This document shows, one piece after another, positions 1 through 13,700 of a stretch of 64,000 nucleotides of DNA. Made by a program: the position numbers and the translations under genes. The DNA lies in contig NC_029529.1 of the NCBI RefSeq assembly GCF_001577835.2, positions 8,000,157-8,064,156 of the forward strand, given 5' to 3'. The DNA is from Coturnix japonica (lineage: Eukaryota; Chordata; Aves; Galliformes; Phasianidae). Below the pieces are notes generated by a model. It did not search any database and was not told where the DNA came from. It saw only the letters and a list, made by a program, of their open reading frames with translations. The first letter of the stretch is position 1; each line of letters begins with the position of its first letter.

Positions 1-3000
1 CTGAATCCAAGTCTTTGTTTGGCTTTATTACGTGCAATTTGTTTTTAGCATTCTGAGCATTTAACCTTGAAAAATAGCGTTGTTTTGCCATTGCATTTTC
101 CCATTGTTACTCTCAAGGCATCTCAGTGGCATCTTTATAAATCTGCTGTAGCTGGTAAATGTGTCTTGTAGTCCAGTGTTGAAGACTGTAGAACCCAGAT
201 CACTTTTAGCTGTCAAGCAATTAACGTAATCCAGAGGAAATTAAAGGCGTGCACAACTGGGACTGCTTCTAATAACAGAGGGTTCCTGACTCACACTTCT
301 AAGTGGAAGATGGGGCAGGGGAATGTTAGAAACCACTAAATAAACCACTAAAGTAGACCTTGAGACTCTGACTCTGTTTCATTGCAGATTATATGACAAC
401 TGATATTTGGAAAGAAAGCTTAATAAACGTAGTTATTGATCATCTATTTCAAATGAGAACCATAGCAAACTTACTAAGGGCTGCATCATATCACACATCA
501 TCAGTTCACAGTTTTTCCTTTCAGCTTCCTTCCTATGTTTCAGGTACAGTCAAATACAGGAAAGAAGTATTTGAGTTTAGGGATGCAGTGCCAGCACTGG
601 TGGCTGTGCTTAAAACACAAGGTGATAGAGGGAGCTAAGCCAGTGAGACACATAGTAAGACACAGGATCAAGAAGTTCCGTACACATGCTGAGATCTGAA
701 AAATCCTCCAGACTCTGCCCAGGCATGGGGATGATATCACAGAGAGCAGGGATGGTGATCTGAGCACTCACCCAAGTACTTTGCTATCAGCAGCAGCAAA
801 TGCCCAGCACGTACCACCAAAGGCAGGGGGAACTGCCGAGTGTTGAGCGTGTCAAAAGTCAGACTGAGATTTGGCAATCTAACTGCAGGTCTCATCTACT
901 CAGTAATCTTTTCATTTGGTCTATAACCATTCCTAGCCAGGATTCTTATTCTTCCAAATAGAAGAAGGGCAAAACCTACACAAGGACACAAGACCAAATT
1001 CCAGCCATAACAGTCCCTCAAGAAGATACAGGGGACAGTATCAGTGTCTGCACTGTGAACTTTCCACACATTTCTCTGCTTGGTTCTGCCCCTGAGCCAC
1101 ACTTCAGCAGACCCCTGTACCATTAGCACAGTTTCTATGCACATCTCTGCAAGCTCAGAAGTGCAGCTTTCCCATTTGCATCCCCTGACCAGTTCAGCCT
1201 TCATCTTATCTTTTTTCCTTCTGAGGAAAAAAAGAGCTCTGTCTGTATTAAGATGGCAGAGCTGGGCTTTTTTATGATACTGCCAATATAGAATAATTAA
1301 AGCAAACTAAATGAACAATTCCAGCAGATGAAAATTAACTCAGCCCCACAGGCAGATAAAAGCATCGCCTGTTATTTGAAATGTCTGTGGAGCTGCACCT
1401 TTAAACGCCATGGCAACCAAAACTATTACTGAGCTCTTTTTCAGATCTCATTTTAAAAGTAGGAAAATTGATGCTTTATTCACTCAGGGTAAGATTTTCT
1501 ATTTATTTTTTTATATTAAAAATTTTTGAATCTGGTATGGCCCTGCTTTTAACAACTAAATCCCTTTTACTACAGCTTTTCCTCCTCTAGCTCCCTGCAG
1601 GTTGAGCATTTAACCAGCACCAAACATTCCTCTCTGAGAAGCACTTATTGATCTGTTTGCTACTCTTCAGCATATCCTTTCCCAGTTCAAGGCTAAAAGA
1701 AATGGCTTAGCATGCTTTCTCCTTGGCACCTGATTCTATCAGCAGCACACAAACGCTGCATGTTTTTAATCAATGAAACAATCATTCATTAATCCTGATT
1801 ACTAATTTACAAGCCAAGATATTCCCCATGACTATAAAACAGCCACGCTGTATCCTCTTCCATTTACTGTAGGTGCTGGGAATTGTCTTCCTTGTCAAGG
1901 TAATTTGGATGTGTGGGTTATGATCCAACATTTCCTTCCACACATCAGTGCAGGTATCAGCAAATACATAGAAAACTAACTTTTTCTCCCAGATCAGTCA
2001 AGCTTTAACAACAGAAAGGCTGAAAACTGTTTGGGAATTACCCTATGGGATCAACCAGCCTAGTCAAGCTTCTAGTGACCAATCCCACATTCCTCAGGAA
2101 AATGAAGCAATCAAAATTGCGCCATAGAAACAGGCATGCAGCCTTTCTATCATCCTGTTATCTGTTTCTGTTCCTTGGCTGTGCTGGAAGCCTCTATGAG
2201 ATTCACAAGACAAGTGAGAGCAGCTGAAGCTCTGACTGCTGCAGGACACCAGGCAGCTTCAGATCCATCAGAGAGATGCTGCCACAGTCCTGCAGCAGGG
2301 ACACAGGAGAGAATCTTTTCATTAAAAAAAAAAAAAGAAAAGAAAAAAGAAATGCCTCTTCCTAGCCACTAATAAAGTTTACTCTGGAATTTGACAGCTA
2401 ATATAATAATTCTCTTCCAAAATTTGCTAATGTTACCCTTCCGGATGCTCTTGCTCATTCAATTACAAGCCGAATGCCTTTTTTATTCTTGTTGTACCTT
2501 GGCCACAGTGATGTTCCTCAGGAAAACTTTAACACAATTTCCATTCTGCCTGCTGCCATTATCTAAGTGTTCACATTTTTTTGTTTATAAAGGTCAGAAA
2601 TCTGCCATAGCTCTACAACATGCAGTATGTGCCTAGCTGAAAAATACAGGCCCCTTTCTGCACACATCTAGCTAAGATATGCAACAGAGGCACCATACTC
2701 CTGAGTGAAACTGTTTATTAAATACCTGCACAAGAACCTCAGACAGAACAACAGTGAGTTTAAATCAACAAATAAGTTCCACAAGCTATTTTTTTTTTCC
2801 TTTACTTTTGGCTTCATCAGCAAGTAACAGCAAAGCTTATACAGATCCATTTAGTCCTCAAGAGAGCTAAAACACAGCTGCATAGCCCACGATTTGCACA
2901 TTTTCACTCACTTAAACATAGGAGTGATGACACTGTCTACTCCATTCCAATCACTTAAAGAGGCAAAGGCCAGCTCTGAGCTTTCAGCTCTAAATACTCT

Positions 3001-4672
3001 TTACCACTCCAGACACAGCAATAAGAATTTTCAGGGATGCAATTTTTACTTGCCAGGTTACCTATACTACTGCCTATTAGCAGAAAATATGTATGCACAC
3101 ACACACAGGAGCACACAGGTGCCCAGTGTAAGATGAGGTTTAAACAGACCATTTGCCTACCACTGCAGATGTTATATATTTTTTCAGTAAACAACTTAAC
3201 ACAGACTCTATGGAGACACAGCACTGTTGCAGTGCATACTTGTTCACTCCAGATATAGATGTTGAGAAGAAAACTAAGCCAACAGCTTTTAAACTTTTCT
3301 CTTGTCTCCAATTTCCAGGAAATCCAGTCGCAAGGCATGACCAGAATAAGTGCCCAGTATATAATGCCATCCTACAAACAGCACGGCAAATTATAATGCT
3401 AGGGAAGACTGCTGAGTGAGCACCAGGGATTGCCTTTGATGGAAGGATTTCTGTAGATTTGTTACCAGTTATCCGATAGGATATTGGATTGGTAAGGACT
3501 ATATTAAATACAAGGACAGGAAAAACAGCTTGACTTCCCTCATTACTGGAAAAGACACAGCCAGTCTGACTGAGGTATTGCAGTTTAATACTGTCTCAGT
3601 CAAAATCAGGACATGGGTGTATCTCCAAAGCCATCTGTCTGCTGATGGCATCAGTGACACAGAACCAAACGTTCCCAGTTGTCAGAATTGTCATATATAA
3701 TACCACAACTTTTGGTTCAGGAGTATCTTACTGATCAGCTGAGATACAGAACTCATCTACCAGCAGTAATTTACATTAATAGTTACCTTTATTTATTTAT
3801 TATGTTAACTTAGTGACCTAAAATGTTTTCAACCATGAAATACCATGGATGTATTATCAAAAAAAAGATTCTGAAGAACCAAGAAAAAATGAAACTTTGT
3901 ACCATAAACCAAATGCAGTCTTCACAGACACCATCTTATTAAAACCTGAAAAGAAGCCTTCTTAGTACTGTTCCTTCTATTTATATATGGAGAAGTACCA
4001 GGACATCACATCAGCTCTCGGATTCATCCACTTCATTGTTTTTATGTCAGGAGCAACACTCCTTTTCCCAATTCCAAGCAATATATACCCCATTTACATC
4101 TGTTATATCATGTGTGCTCTTATAAACAGCTGGCCAACTTCAGCCCTGGAGTATGTACACCACTACAATTGCAAATCATCAGAAATAATCTGTCTTTAAA
4201 ACTGGATATTTTGCTAGAGAGTGGCATGATTTCCTAGAGCTGGATTTGATCCCTACGAGGGGGGAAAATAGGAAAAAACAGAACTCCTACTGACTTCTGA
4301 ATAAGACTAAGGGATGTGCATAAGAAGAAAAATCCAGAGAACTTCACTTAAAAAAAAAACCTAACCAGCTGATTTATTTGACTGTGAAATGTCTGAGGCT
4401 GTGCCCATGACAACTATTAGCTACATACCTTCTGCTCTCCATCTCTTTAGCCTGGCTCTGATGCTGGACTTCATCTTCCACACACATCATTGACACAGAA
4501 ATCCAGCAGCTCCATGAGAAAAGAGAGATCCCAGTGCCCAGGGAGCCAGCTGGAAACCAATGAGAGGAAGACATCCATTACTAAAAATATCATATCTCTG
4601 GCAGCTCACGCTAACATATAAATGAACCATAGTCTTGCTTGCATTATTTACTGAATATGTAATAACTCTGAC

Positions 4673-4673
<1 letters not shown>
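1..4673. other. Intergenic stretch, no gene seen
   Basis: Short open frames only, none longer than about 130 codons and none with family likeness. There is a short A/G tract near 2322-2352 and a short CA run near 3095-3115. AT-rich, motif-dense sequence at about 1290-1460 could be a conserved non-coding element, but this cannot be judged without alignment. Confidence 0.6.

Positions 4674-4722
<49 letters not shown>
4674..4722 (+). repeat. Uninterrupted A homopolymer of 49 bases
   Basis: Pure A run, flanked by 'aataactctgacc' and 'gagaaaaaccaaatattttg'. No AATAAA lies just upstream and no clear target-site duplication was found, so a processed pseudogene is not supported. Birds have few poly(A)-tailed retroposons, which makes the run unusual. 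Confidence 0.97.
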
Positions 4723-4730
<8 letters not shown>

Positions 4731-7700
4731 CCAAATATTTTGCTTCTGTGAAAGTAGAGGCAAGAAGTTTCTTGGGGATTTGACATTTACATGAAATTTG
4801 CACCGACTGAAGCCCCATTGCAATGGCAACACAAGTCACCAGCATCTCCTGGGCTAGGTGGTGAAGGAATGGACCAGCTCGCCTGGAAAGAGGTGGCCAT
4901 AGAGTATGATGAGAGATCCTCCTCAACTCAAGAAAGAGATCAGCACCACAGCAGCAGAAAGAAGTCTGACTCTGCCCTCCGCCCAGTTAGTTCCACAGCC
5001 TTTTGCACCAGGCTGTCCGGCACCTTGACACCAAACATCCCCGATCATTTACCTGCCTATTTCACCATGCGTCTGTCCTCTTTTTCATCTTTGCTTTTAA
5101 ATCATTCCTTTAGCTTTCTACTGCTCCATGCTCATAAACAACTCTGAGTAACAGGTTCCCTTGCAATGGGATTTTCTGCCCTGGCAGCTCACTATAAAGT
5201 TCTGCTCAGCCTGGTTCCACAGCATCTGTGTCACTTCTCATTACAACTTAAACAATAAGAATAAATCAAGTAAATGAAAATATGCATCCTGAAGGCCTAA
5301 CGCAAGTGATTTCATCCATTTTAAGAGCCACCAGCTCTGATTTACCTTAGAACCTTGCTCCTGCCCTGAAGGTGCCTCTAAAGCACCCTGTGACTGATGA
5401 CCTTATTTTTAGTTTTGTAGCAGAAGCCAAGGAGAAATTAAAGAAATAAAATGGAAAAAGTAATGAGAGCTCATTTCAGCTTATAATGGTATTTTCTCAG
5501 GTGACTAAACATTCATTTGACTTTTGGTAGCATTGAATTTGTTCCCCATTAGGGGAAAATATGATTTGGAGGCTAACTTGACCTCTGAAGTGTAGAACTT
5601 TCCTTTATCTTTATTGCTGGCTTCACTTATTTATCAGGTCAGTGTGTGTGCTTAGATTCCAGGAAAACTGAGCAAAGAAATGAAATTAGCACTGAAGACA
5701 AACACAGTTGGGGGAGCCGGCTGTTGACTCAGATGAGCAATTTCTTTCAGACCGTCACTAGCCTCGGTACAAGATGAGATACCTGTCAGAGTCTGGTATC
5801 TGTCATCTAAAGGTTCATTTTGCTGCATGACCAGAATAAGAAAAAAGCAAAAAACTAAATATAAAAGTCTGCAAAATTTGCAATGAATTTTTATGAGTCC
5901 CTGCTCCCTCTTATATGACCTTACAATGCACAACTTCCAGAGGGGAAATCTTAAAAGTACAACAGAACTTGGGCTATATATTTTCACAAGACAAGATTAC
6001 TGAGGAAAATATGCTTACTAATTAATACGCCTCATGTAGAATAACAGTCTTCCTCACTCTCTAAAGGGGAACAGCAAGCTCTGTCTGTCCATCTGCAAGA
6101 GAGAAAAAGGTGGATCACATTCAGATTCTTCAGGAAATATTCCTGTCTCAGGTCAAGATATGGCTTTATCTCCACAGCACATCCAAGTATGCAGATCAGG
6201 AACTGGCTGCATCAAACATGACACAGCCACGCTGTTCCTCTCCAGGCATTTCTCATATTATCTTTGTCAGGCCATGCTGTAAGATACCACTAAGTTTGCA
6301 CCACATCCACAGGGGATAAAAGATTTTGCTAACTAGAGCATTGCTAACTTATTTAGCAAAAAGTCATCCAGGACAAGGACCTTGCTCAAGCCTGTTTTGC
6401 TGAGCATTTGCATTATGAATAGAGAGACTAAAGCGGGTCAGAAAGCTATTAGCAATCCTTCCTCCGTCCCCTGAGAAACACTAAGCCAGATTCAACAGGG
6501 CTCAGAAGCTCCGTGATGCAAGGAAAAATGGCTTCCAGCTGCAAAATAAAAATAAAAAAAGGAAAGAAAAGAAAAAGAAAAAAGCATAGCACGATTCCTG
6601 CTCTGTCAGGAGGAAGTGCTCCATTTAGCAAATTCAATTCTTAGAAATGCAAAGTGCAAACTGGAATGCTCCCTGTTGAATAAACGGTGGAACTGGCGAA
6701 GTTCAGCTGCCCTATATGAAAGATGACATTTTACTGCAAAATATTTCTTAGAAAATGAAGGTGGTTTCAGTGGTTATTTTCTTGCAAATTATCAGGGGAA
6801 TTTCAGCACCAGCGGAAGGTGCCAAAAGCAGTTGCAGATAGTCAAATGCCATATATTCCTTAGTTTAAACAGCACGCAGTGATGCAAGCCTCTTGAATAT
6901 GTCCTTGAAAGGGCCATTACCAGAGCTGAGCAGAGAGCTGCAATTCCCAACTCCATCAGCATCTGTGTCTGGGAGGGAGGGGCATCACCAGCAAAGGTGC
7001 AAGATGCAGCCACTGTAGGGCTGCACACACATGTGGGAACAGGGAGACACTAGAAAACATTTCACCTATGGGGGAACAAAGACAGTTTCATGCACTATCC
7101 AAACCTACATGAGAAGGACTCCTGAGGCTGGGACCACCAGCAGGCCCAAGGTCCTGAGCAGCTGCTGCCCTCGTTGAGCTGCAGGCTGGAAACCTGCTGC
7201 GTGTTTGCTCCCCTTTGAGCACGAAAGGAGGAAAAACAATCACCTTCATTAACTGAAAATAAATTATGTGCGGAATTATCTCTGAATTGCTGTGCTGTTT
7301 TCAGTACACATTACTTACCTGCTTGTCCTGCTGTTAGAGCTGAGGAGCTTATTTACATGCAGCACTTCCTTTTATTATTTTTTTGAGAAGATACATTCCC
7401 ATGAAACTAACTCCACTCTACCACAAAATTTCTAGATATCACATCCCTGTTCTGTTCTAACTGCACTAGGAGTAAAGAATCTATGACATTTTTTTTTACA
7501 CACAGTGCATCTCCATTCATCAAGTATGCTGAGTTGTGTTGTTGGTTAACAAGTAACAGCCAGCATTCTCCAGCACAGTGCTGCTCACAGGCTTTCTGTA
7601 ATTAACACTGAAAGGATAAGGAGATCAGCTGAACTGCTGCAGCAAGGACCGGTATATGACAGGGGTTTGCTCTTCCCATTTCAATAGAAGAGAAATTCAC

Positions 7701-10700
7701 TTGCTTGAGAACGTCCTGTCTGGGATGATGAGGATGACCATACCAGCTACTTTGGCATCCTGTCCCACAAAATACAGCAGAGCACAGGGCACAAAGGGAG
7801 AGAGAAAGTGTGAGACCCCATACTGCAAGAGTACACTCAAAAAGATCAGAAGGGGGAACAGAACTACAGCAAATCCTGCAGCAGGGACATTTATTTCTTT
7901 ATTAATCCTTTTTGCAGAACTGAGGCTCCCTTGAAACTGGAACTCCCTTCTATGAAGAACTATATTCCAATCTTTTCTCTTTTTTTAATTAATCTGTGAA
8001 TGCTGCTGCTGTTCTGCTTTGGGTAGGATTTCTGTTGTTTGATAGCTGCTTCTTCCAGTTTAACAATTTAAATTGCAGCCACTGTGTCACATCTTCATTC
8101 CATCGGTCAAAGGATTTTACCTCCCACAACGAATTAGAAAACGCACATTGGGAAAAAGCTGGCAGACAGATTACCATGATTATTTTAGCAGCAGGTATTT
8201 AAAGCTCATTGTCGCTAAAGCTCCTCGCCGATGCCCAGATTCCTTCTCACAGTCGTAAGGTCTGCACTGCAAGGCTGGTGCTCTGACAGACATCTCCACC
8301 GGAGACAGCTCCTGCTTGGGCTGTGAGCGTGGCGCAGTGTGTGCTAAAGCAGTGCCACGGTGACATAGGCTGTTCATGGGAAGGAAAAGTGACCTGCCAT
8401 CTGCTCATCTTACATTTTATGGTCTTTAAATTGTGCTGTAATAATTTCCTGGCTGTCATCCTGGAAGGAGAGGCAGGCATCTTGAGCTCATCAGCCAGCA
8501 AGGTGAGCAAAGCTTTCAGGCATTAGGGAGAATTATCCAAGCACTAGGTGCTGGAAAGATGCTTTCACAGTATACATGGCTACGCTGTGAGGAAGGAAAT
8601 CTTCTGGCTTCTTCAGTATCATTCATTTTGGGCCACATAATTACATAAGGTGTCTCTGAAGGGCGCACCTGGAACAGAGTCTGGTCCAGATTCCACTCAG
8701 GATAGCTGCATTGAAGGAACAGAGTGAAACTCCTTGCAAAGGGCCTGGGGGATGAATCAACCTCTTATCATTCAGTTACTCAGAGTTCCAATGTATCACC
8801 TAGCTCAAAAACTGCAAGATGTACAAGAAAACACAAGGTAGTTCAGAGCCAGCATTGATCACAGGACTGTCACAGTGCATCACCCATGTCTGAAGCTTTG
8901 AATAATGAAGCTGCACCCCAGGCACAGCCCCGGGGAAAGCACAACGTGGGCTGCTGCCCCTACAGGGAGGCGTGGGAGGCTGAGCCAGAGATGTGGCTAC
9001 TGAATACAAACAGCAGATCAGACAGGCAGCAGGTAAGGCAAGACACCAAGGATGATAAGGAGCAAGAGGAAGCTGGTTGGCTTCTGCATTTAACTGTAGC
9101 TGATGAGGGGATGTGTGCTCCCAACAGCTGTCCTACATAGGACATAGGAGTTGGCATCACCAAGGTGGGGGGAACCCACTTCACTTCCACAGAAGAAAAT
9201 AGCAGGGTCAAAGGCTGAAGTCAGACAGACCAGACCAAAATTGTTGCCCTATTATATTTTTTCCTATTGAACAAATTAATAGCAATTATAAAAGCTCAAA
9301 AGCCAAAGGTCATGTTTTTAAAAAGAGAAAAGAATATAAAAGTAACCAACTTCCAAGGGAAAACAGTGTTATAAACAGCACAGATAATGTAAGCACTGGA
9401 GCAAAGCCTAAGGAAACAGGATGTCGGCAAGAGAGTCAACTCATTTGGGGTTCCTTTAATTTTTAATTTCCTCTCTTCTCTGAAGGTAAATTGTCAGTTA
9501 TTAAGGATGGAAAATATATTTTGTTTGCTTATCAAGTCAGAGGAAAAGAAGGTTTCATGAGGCATTTATCCAGCAGCACGCAAGCGCTACAGATTTGATG
9601 GTTCTCATTTGGCCTCTTGGTTATGCAAGGCCTTTGACTCTATGTTGTGGCATGTCTCAAACCCACTGTGACAAGAACAGTATTCTAACTAAAAGAGGAA
9701 AACACCATCAGAAAGCTTTCCCTTTTATCTATCTTTCTGTCAACATCAATCACAGATACCCCTCAACAATTAGAAAAGGTGAACCAGCAGATCAGCCCCC
9801 TCCTGCTCTTCTCAGGGTATGTGCACCACCTTAATAGAAACAAGAAAAAGGATTTCTTATCACTGTTTGGCCACAAATAAGACTCCAGTCGAGTCTATTA
9901 AAGTTATCAGACAATGACACAACTACTTGACATATTCCAGCTTATTTAATCAGAATATTTAATCAGAAATACATTCAGTAAAGCTACATTTCTAAAATTG
10001 CAGACTTTTTTCCTGGTATCCATTTCAAATGAAAGAAACCATTCTTCAGACCTCAGCATCAGTTCTGGGTTTTTTGGAACTATTTAAAATACCAGTCCAG
10101 TATCTCACATCCACTGTATATATTCAGTAAGGCTTCGTGTGTGAAGAAAAAACTACGTGCTATGATACCTTGAGTCCAAAGACCACTGCAAGGAGCCTCA
10201 AGTTTCCCAAACCCATGTTGTACCATGTGTGCTTCCATGGCACTGCAAGGGGCCAGTCCCATCCAGGCTTGTTTCTCCTCCCTTGCTTTGTTTGCTATGG
10301 TGTTGGGCTTTTTTGTTTGTTTTTGTTTTTTGTACATTCTAGGTTTCACTTGTAAGCCAGATTTCTGACTTGCACTGATATAGAAGAATAAAGAGGAAAA
10401 TCATTCCAGAGTCACCTCAGAGTAGGACTAGGATGAGAAGGGAGTCAGGCCCGAAGACTTACATAACAGCAATGAAGCAAAGGGGTCTATGTGAATGCAT
10501 CTGAAGCAGACCCTCACATGCAAAGGAAGTTCCCTATCAGCATCAGCTTCTCCATTAGAGACACTGGTGCAGGGCTGGATCACTACAGTTGCCACCTCCC
10601 TCGTCATCACGCAGCTCTCCCAGCCAGCAATAACGATGCTGGCACACAGATCACTCCTGTTTAGGTGAGATTAATTTCAGGTAAATTAAGAAAAACACAG

Positions 10701-13700
10701 AGCAAAATCTCACAGGTTATTGCAGCTAGGACAACTCTTTACCTTTCCTTGCCAAAAATGTCAACACAAAGAGGGTGAGCAATGAGCTCAGGAGAGCTGC
10801 TGGTATTTGCCAGCTGGCTGCATCAAACTTTGTACAAGATGTGACAGCAGACACACTGCTCTGCCTCCCATCCGCCAGCTTTGCTTTCCTGCCAGCCTCA
10901 TCACAAATAAAAATTAATACTGTTTTTAAAAACACAAGTTTTTACCTACAAAAAAAGAAAACAGCCCCTTCTCCATCTCCGTGCACTGACCCCTCCCACA
11001 GACTGAGGCCATATCCTAAATGACACACAATCACCACATCTTGCATCCTTCTCAGGGCAGCCAAGTGTGCTCCCATTTAATGAGCAAGTCGTTGTGTTAG
11101 ACCCAATTGTTTGAATGAGTCCATTACTCCTGCATTTATTAGTTTAGACACCTTAGCAGTAAGGGAAATTTACAGCTAGATATACCATGATATCTTTCTG
11201 CTTGTATTTACAGAACATGCTATGGTACACGGTTGTCTTCCCAATAAATCACATAAACTGCCGCTGTCTCTCACGTACTCCAATATATTAAATGCAACAG
11301 TCTCTTTTATTTTCTTTAGCACAGAGGAGTATCTCACATTGGCCATGGAGATTGCTCCAAATGTCATTGAAAGTCTGTAATCAAAAAATCCCCAAAGTAG
11401 AGGATGTCACTGACAATATTACAGTGCATGAACAGATGAACTGATATTGAGCTCAGCATCTACTCCAGAAGTTGGAAGCAAAGAAGCTGGAGAGCAGAAG
11501 CCTGGGTAGGATGATGACTGTACAGCAAAGGGATTCCTGGAGCTCCTCCTGTGATCACTATTAAGCCATAAATCCTTATCTTACAGCAATGCTAGTTAAT
11601 TTTCTATGCATCAACCCCTTTGGCAACGAGGCTTACAGCTGTGCAGAAGTAGCCATCTTCTGTAAGCCCACACCACAACTGGGCATAGAGGAGTCACCAT
11701 CATATGTACCAGAAAAGCAGAGTGCTGACCTGTGTATCTTGTTGCCTCAGTGCCATGGCACAGCTCTCTCTGCCCCTTACAAATACCAAGGTGACCTTCA
11801 CAAAGTCAGGAGCAGAATGTCACACCCAGCTGGGCACTGTCAGAGGTCATCTTGCATCGAGGAAGATGCCTACAGATCTAATGCTGAGTGATGCGCCTGA
11901 CTGTCCCTGAGCAGAGGTGCTACATGGAGAGGCTTGTGCCTCCCACCAGAAAGCTCAGCGACCCCAGCCCAAATCACCAGGCAGAAACCAAGGGGACAAA
12001 AGCTCTGTCTGCTGCTTAGAAGAAATTTGCCCTGGAGAGAAGCAAAGTGCAAATACCAGCACACCTCCCAGCGCTGTACCTGCGCTGTGTGCAGCCCCCC
12101 AGCTCCCAGCAGGGTCCAACACTGCCATCTGCTGACTCCTGCTTCAGCAGTTCACAGTGCACTACCTGAACAGCAAGACAAGGTTAACTTTAATGCTTCA
12201 CAAGTAAAACAGTGGAGATATAAGCTGCCAGTGAGCTAAAGACATCTGAGAAGCAAGAAGCCTTCTGGGTTTCACTAACTGTTGTTCCTGTTCCGCTCCA
12301 GATTTAGCCACCATTACACAGGCACGACACGAATCAGTCAACAAAGATCAGCCATGGGAACAAGCTGATAGGCACAAGTATGCCAGAATGCTTTTAATAG
12401 CCATGATAACATGTGATACTTTTAGCTTATTTTAATTAACACATGCAGAACGACCTAATTGTTGATGCCATTGTGGTCAGTCTGGGAGCTGCACTAAGCT
12501 GGAAGGACAGCCAAAAATTTGATAAAGTGTGTGTTGTGTATGTTACCAAGGTGGTTGTGGCAGGGGCTGGGGGATAATCAGACCACAGACTGGAAAGCAA
12601 GTAACAATCAGAACACTGGTCCTCCCATCTTCATTAGGCTGTGCTTGCTTTTGTCTTAACAGCTCATAGCAACCTAGCACAGGCAACTTCACCGGGGTCA
12701 CATCCAACTCTTCCTAATGAGGAAAAGAACAGTGTTTCAAATGAGATTTAGAGCAAACAGGATTAAGTGCTTCAGCCAGCTCTTTACCAAGCAAACCCAC
12801 CACAGCCAGAAAGCAACAGAATGCAATAAAGCAAGAATTGGAATCTGGTTTTTGCATCCTGTGCTGTTTCCAGATCCCAAGAGCAGAGGAATGCAGATCG
12901 CGATAGCTGACAGTTGCCTGCAAGCAGGAGGATTTGTGACTGCAGCAATGACGGAAAGGGCTGCCAGTGTCACACCACCAAGCCCAGCCCTTTGCAGTTT
13001 CTGGCGCAGGCAGAGATGTTTCCTGCTATGCTCTTGTTCATTTTTTCAGCTGCTGTAATATTTACCAGCTGGAGAGGCTGGGTGATGATTTGGCTGTGGT
13101 GATCTGCGCCATCAGCCCCTCCAGCACCTCCAGACCTGGGCTACGTGGCAGGCTGTTCTGCACACCCACCACCAGCTCCTGGCTCTGGGCTGCCCCACAC
13201 CTCAGCTCCTGCTCACACAGCACGTTTCATCCTCTCCCCTCTTCCTCCTCAGTCCAAAGGCTGAGCATATTCTTCTTTCTCGGATTTCCTCCCACTTATT
13301 ATCTGGGAGTTATAAAGGAATGCATTTACACCCTCCTCCAAACCCAGCACACAAATACAGACACCTCCTCTCCTTTTCAAATACCCACCTGAAAGTGAGA
13401 TGTAACCCATCCACCTACAATAGCTTGGGCTCAAACTCCCAAGAAATTGAGAACTCCAATCACAACTAAACACCTCAGTGTTAAAGCACAGATCCAAAGC
13501 AAATTTTCAGCCACGTCGTTTTCTACTTGTATTTCACATTAAACAGGGAATCTCTCTCTGGACATCATCCACTCAAGAAACTAAGACATTATGAATTCTC
13601 CCCATGCACTGTGAGCTGCTGGTTCTAGTCAGACCAGGAATTATTTAGGCAAGAAATTCACAAACAATTTGTTGCAATGAACCGTTTGAGAATTTAGCAA

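Noticed and set aside
393-638. Exon-like frame after 'tctgtttcattgcag'
   Set aside because: The acceptor is good, but no convincing donor follows and the peptide has no likeness to any family.
4300-4722. Processed pseudogene ending in the A49 run
   Set aside because: No polyadenylation signal, no coding likeness in either strand and no target-site duplication.
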